Shown: positions 5,851-7,164 of the stretch, one piece after another
Position numbering within the stretch: the stretch's first letter is position 1
Layout: the number at the start of each line of letters is the position of its first letter
Assembly (NCBI GenBank): GCA_003645395.1
Contig: QNFC01000084.1
Location: 1 to 7,164 of the forward strand
Direction: 5' to 3'
Length of the DNA: 7,164 nt
Source: Gammaproteobacteria bacterium
Lineage (GTDB): Bacteria; Pseudomonadota; Gammaproteobacteria; Immundisolibacterales; Immundisolibacteraceae
Notes under the pieces: generated by a model
The model's input: the letters and a program-made list of their open reading frames with translations, nothing else
The model's database searches: none
What the model was told of the DNA's origin: nothing
Made by a program: the position numbers and the translations under genes

Positions 5851-7164
5851 TCAGCTCCCTGCCTGTTTGCTTTTAGCCAGTGCCCGATCGTGACCCGCCT
5901 GCATCTGTTCGACCCAGGCCTTATAACTACCGTGAAAAAGGGTCTCATCAGACATGGTCAGTGGCCCCATGGTTGAGGTTGCCGGGTTTAGGTCCAATTC
6001 CTTAGCCAGGTCGTTGGCGCCCTGGACCATGGCTGTTTGACCGCGGCCGTAGCCCAGTTGCCATTGAGCCAGGCGGCCTTCGGCTCCTTCCTGACAATTC
6101 ATATAGGCGGCGACGTCATCCGGTGTGCCGGTGCCGGCGATGTCAAAAAAATCTTCGTAGGTGCGCAAGCGCTGTTGGCGGGCAGCGGCGGATTCGCCCC
6201 TGGGCACCCAGCAATAAATCTGCATTTCAGTTTTATTGTGGGCTAATGGGCGCAACACCCGAAACTGGCCAATTACCGCGTTATCAGTGCACTGTAAATT
6301 GGGGAACACAGTTAAGTTGCGGCCGTAGCGGATCATCCAGTCGGTTTTGGCGGCGCCGAACCGTTCCGTGAGCTTTTCCCGTTCAGGCCAGAGCGGACGA
6401 AACTCAGGTGCCGGATTTTCACTAAAAAACATCGCGTGGCCCTGTTTCCAGCCAAAGCTACCGGTCTTCAGGTGGGAGGCAAACATCGCCTCGATGTCGG
6501 GACCGGTATATTTGTCGCCTAACCGCTTTATGCGCTGGTTGGTAATTTCCAGGAAGCCCTTGTGGGCAACATTCAGGTGATAACCGTCGAGGCAATTCTC
6601 AATCTGAAACTTCCAGTTGCCGTTGAAGGTGTAGCTCGACATGCCGGGAATCAGCTCCATACCGTCTTCTGCCTGATCGACCAGGAGGTCAATAAACACC
6701 CGGGTATCGCCGAGGTGCTCTTCCAGGGGCACCACGTTGGCTTCGAGACTGCCAAAAATCCAGCCGCGATATTCAGCCAGTTTAGGCACCTTTTTTAGTC
6801 CAAAGTCCTGGGCGGCAAAGGCCTCGCTGTAGCCGGCATCTTCGCGGTCTTTTACCGATACACAGTTGCCCTGATTATCGAACACCCAGCCGTGGTAGGT
6901 GCAGGTGTGGAATTTGGTATTGCCTTGGCGGGTCAGACAGATCTTCGAACCTTTATGTGAACAAGCATTAATAAAGGCGTTGAGTTCACCGTCGTTGTCG
7001 CGGGTAACAACCACTGGCTGGCGGCCCATAAAGGTCGTGTAAAAGTCGTTGGGCTCAGGAACCTGGGACTCGTGACAGAGGAATACCCAGTTGGCCTCGA
7101 AGATGTATTCCATCTCCAGGTCATAGAGCTCAGGGGTGTTGTAGATTTCCCGGTTGACCGAAAA
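5851..7164 (-). CDS. Aromatic-ring-hydroxylating Rieske dioxygenase, large (alpha) subunit, 5'-truncated by the window edge
   Basis: Numbering from the Met at 7113, the Rieske [2Fe-2S] ligands are CSH (Cys51, His53) and CTYH (Cys71, His74). The catalytic domain shows ENCLDGYHLNVAH, giving the bridging Asp176 and iron ligands His179 and His184; the third ligand is probably Asp332 or Asp333 in GTPDD. The same spacing is known in naphthalene and benzoate dioxygenase. With the beta subunit it should form the terminal oxygenase that adds O2 to a ring, fed electrons by a ferredoxin or reductase not seen here. The overall run from ELYDLEMEYIFEANW through RGESAAARQQRLRTYEDFF resembles BenA and AntA more than biphenyl or naphthalene enzymes. 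The Met at 7113 is not the start: 17 more in-frame codons (beginning FSVNREIYNTPELYDLE) reach the window edge and match the conserved family N-terminus. The gene is the first visible one of the minus-strand set. Confidence 0.95.
   Translation of the reverse strand, partial: FSVNREIYNTPELYDLEMEYIFEANWVFLCHESQVPEPNDFYTTFMGRQPVVVTRDNDGELNAFINACSHKGSKICLTRQGNTKFHTCTYHGWVFDNQGNCVSVKDREDAGYSEAFAAQDFGLKKVPKLAEYRGWIFGSLEANVVPLEEHLGDTRVFIDLLVDQAEDGMELIPGMSSYTFNGNWKFQIENCLDGYHLNVAHKGFLEITNQRIKRLGDKYTGPDIEAMFASHLKTGSFGWKQGHAMFFSENPAPEFRPLWPEREKLTERFGAAKTDWMIRYGRNLTVFPNLQCTDNAVIGQFRVLRPLAHNKTEMQIYCWVPRGESAAARQQRLRTYEDFFDIAGTGTPDDVAAYMNCQEGAEGRLAQWQLGYGRGQTAMVQGANDLAKELDLNPATSTMGPLTMSDETLFHGSYKAWVEQMQAGHDRALAKSKQAGS
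5855..5860 (-). promoter_or_regulatory. Ribosome binding site of the dioxygenase beta subunit, inside the alpha gene
   Basis: AGGGAG on the minus strand, seven nt before the beta ATG at 5847. It overlaps the last two sense codons (Gly-Ser) of the alpha gene, which supports translational coupling and roughly equal production of the two subunits. Confidence 0.7.

Overview
The window looks like a piece of a proteobacterial chromosome, most likely gammaproteobacterial. Base composition is moderately GC-rich, genes have clear AGGAG-type ribosome binding sites, and the one true gap between genes holds two short palindromic elements that look like gammaproteobacterial REP-type repeats. No genus can be fixed from the sequence alone. 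Five protein genes are present. Both edge genes are cut by the window boundary: each reading frame is open to the edge and lacks its true N-terminus. No tRNA, rRNA, CRISPR array, transposase or phage gene was seen.

Layout: positions 1-3828 (+ strand) hold the C-terminal 1275 residues of a very large inner-membrane protein. It has about ten hydrophobic segments in three groups, separated by beta-rich, probably periplasmic regions that contain a recurring short module. It looks like a conserved but functionally uncharacterised family. Positions 3829-3967 separate two convergent genes and hold a REP-like GC-rich palindromic stretch followed by a perfect 13-bp inverted repeat with a 4-nt loop, a possible terminator for the membrane-protein gene.

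Positions 3968-7164 (- strand) hold a catabolic gene set read from right to left: the alpha subunit of an aromatic-ring-hydroxylating Rieske dioxygenase (5' end outside the window), its small beta subunit 3 nt later, a carboxymuconolactone-decarboxylase-family protein, and a 3-hydroxyisobutyrate-dehydrogenase-family NAD(P)-dependent reductase. The alpha subunit keeps both Rieske cysteines and histidines and the mononuclear-iron ligands, and most resembles the benzoate/anthranilate-type oxygenases. The likely logic is that the alpha-beta oxygenase (with a ferredoxin or reductase encoded elsewhere) attacks an aromatic or related substrate and the other two proteins act on later intermediates. 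The true substrate cannot be read from the sequence.

The most notable local signal is a textbook intrinsic terminator (7-bp GC stem followed by eight Ts on the minus strand) between the decarboxylase-like gene and the dehydrogenase gene. Its T-tract ends only 15 nt before the dehydrogenase start codon, so dehydrogenase expression is probably reduced by termination, conditional on read-through, or driven by a promoter inside the preceding gene.
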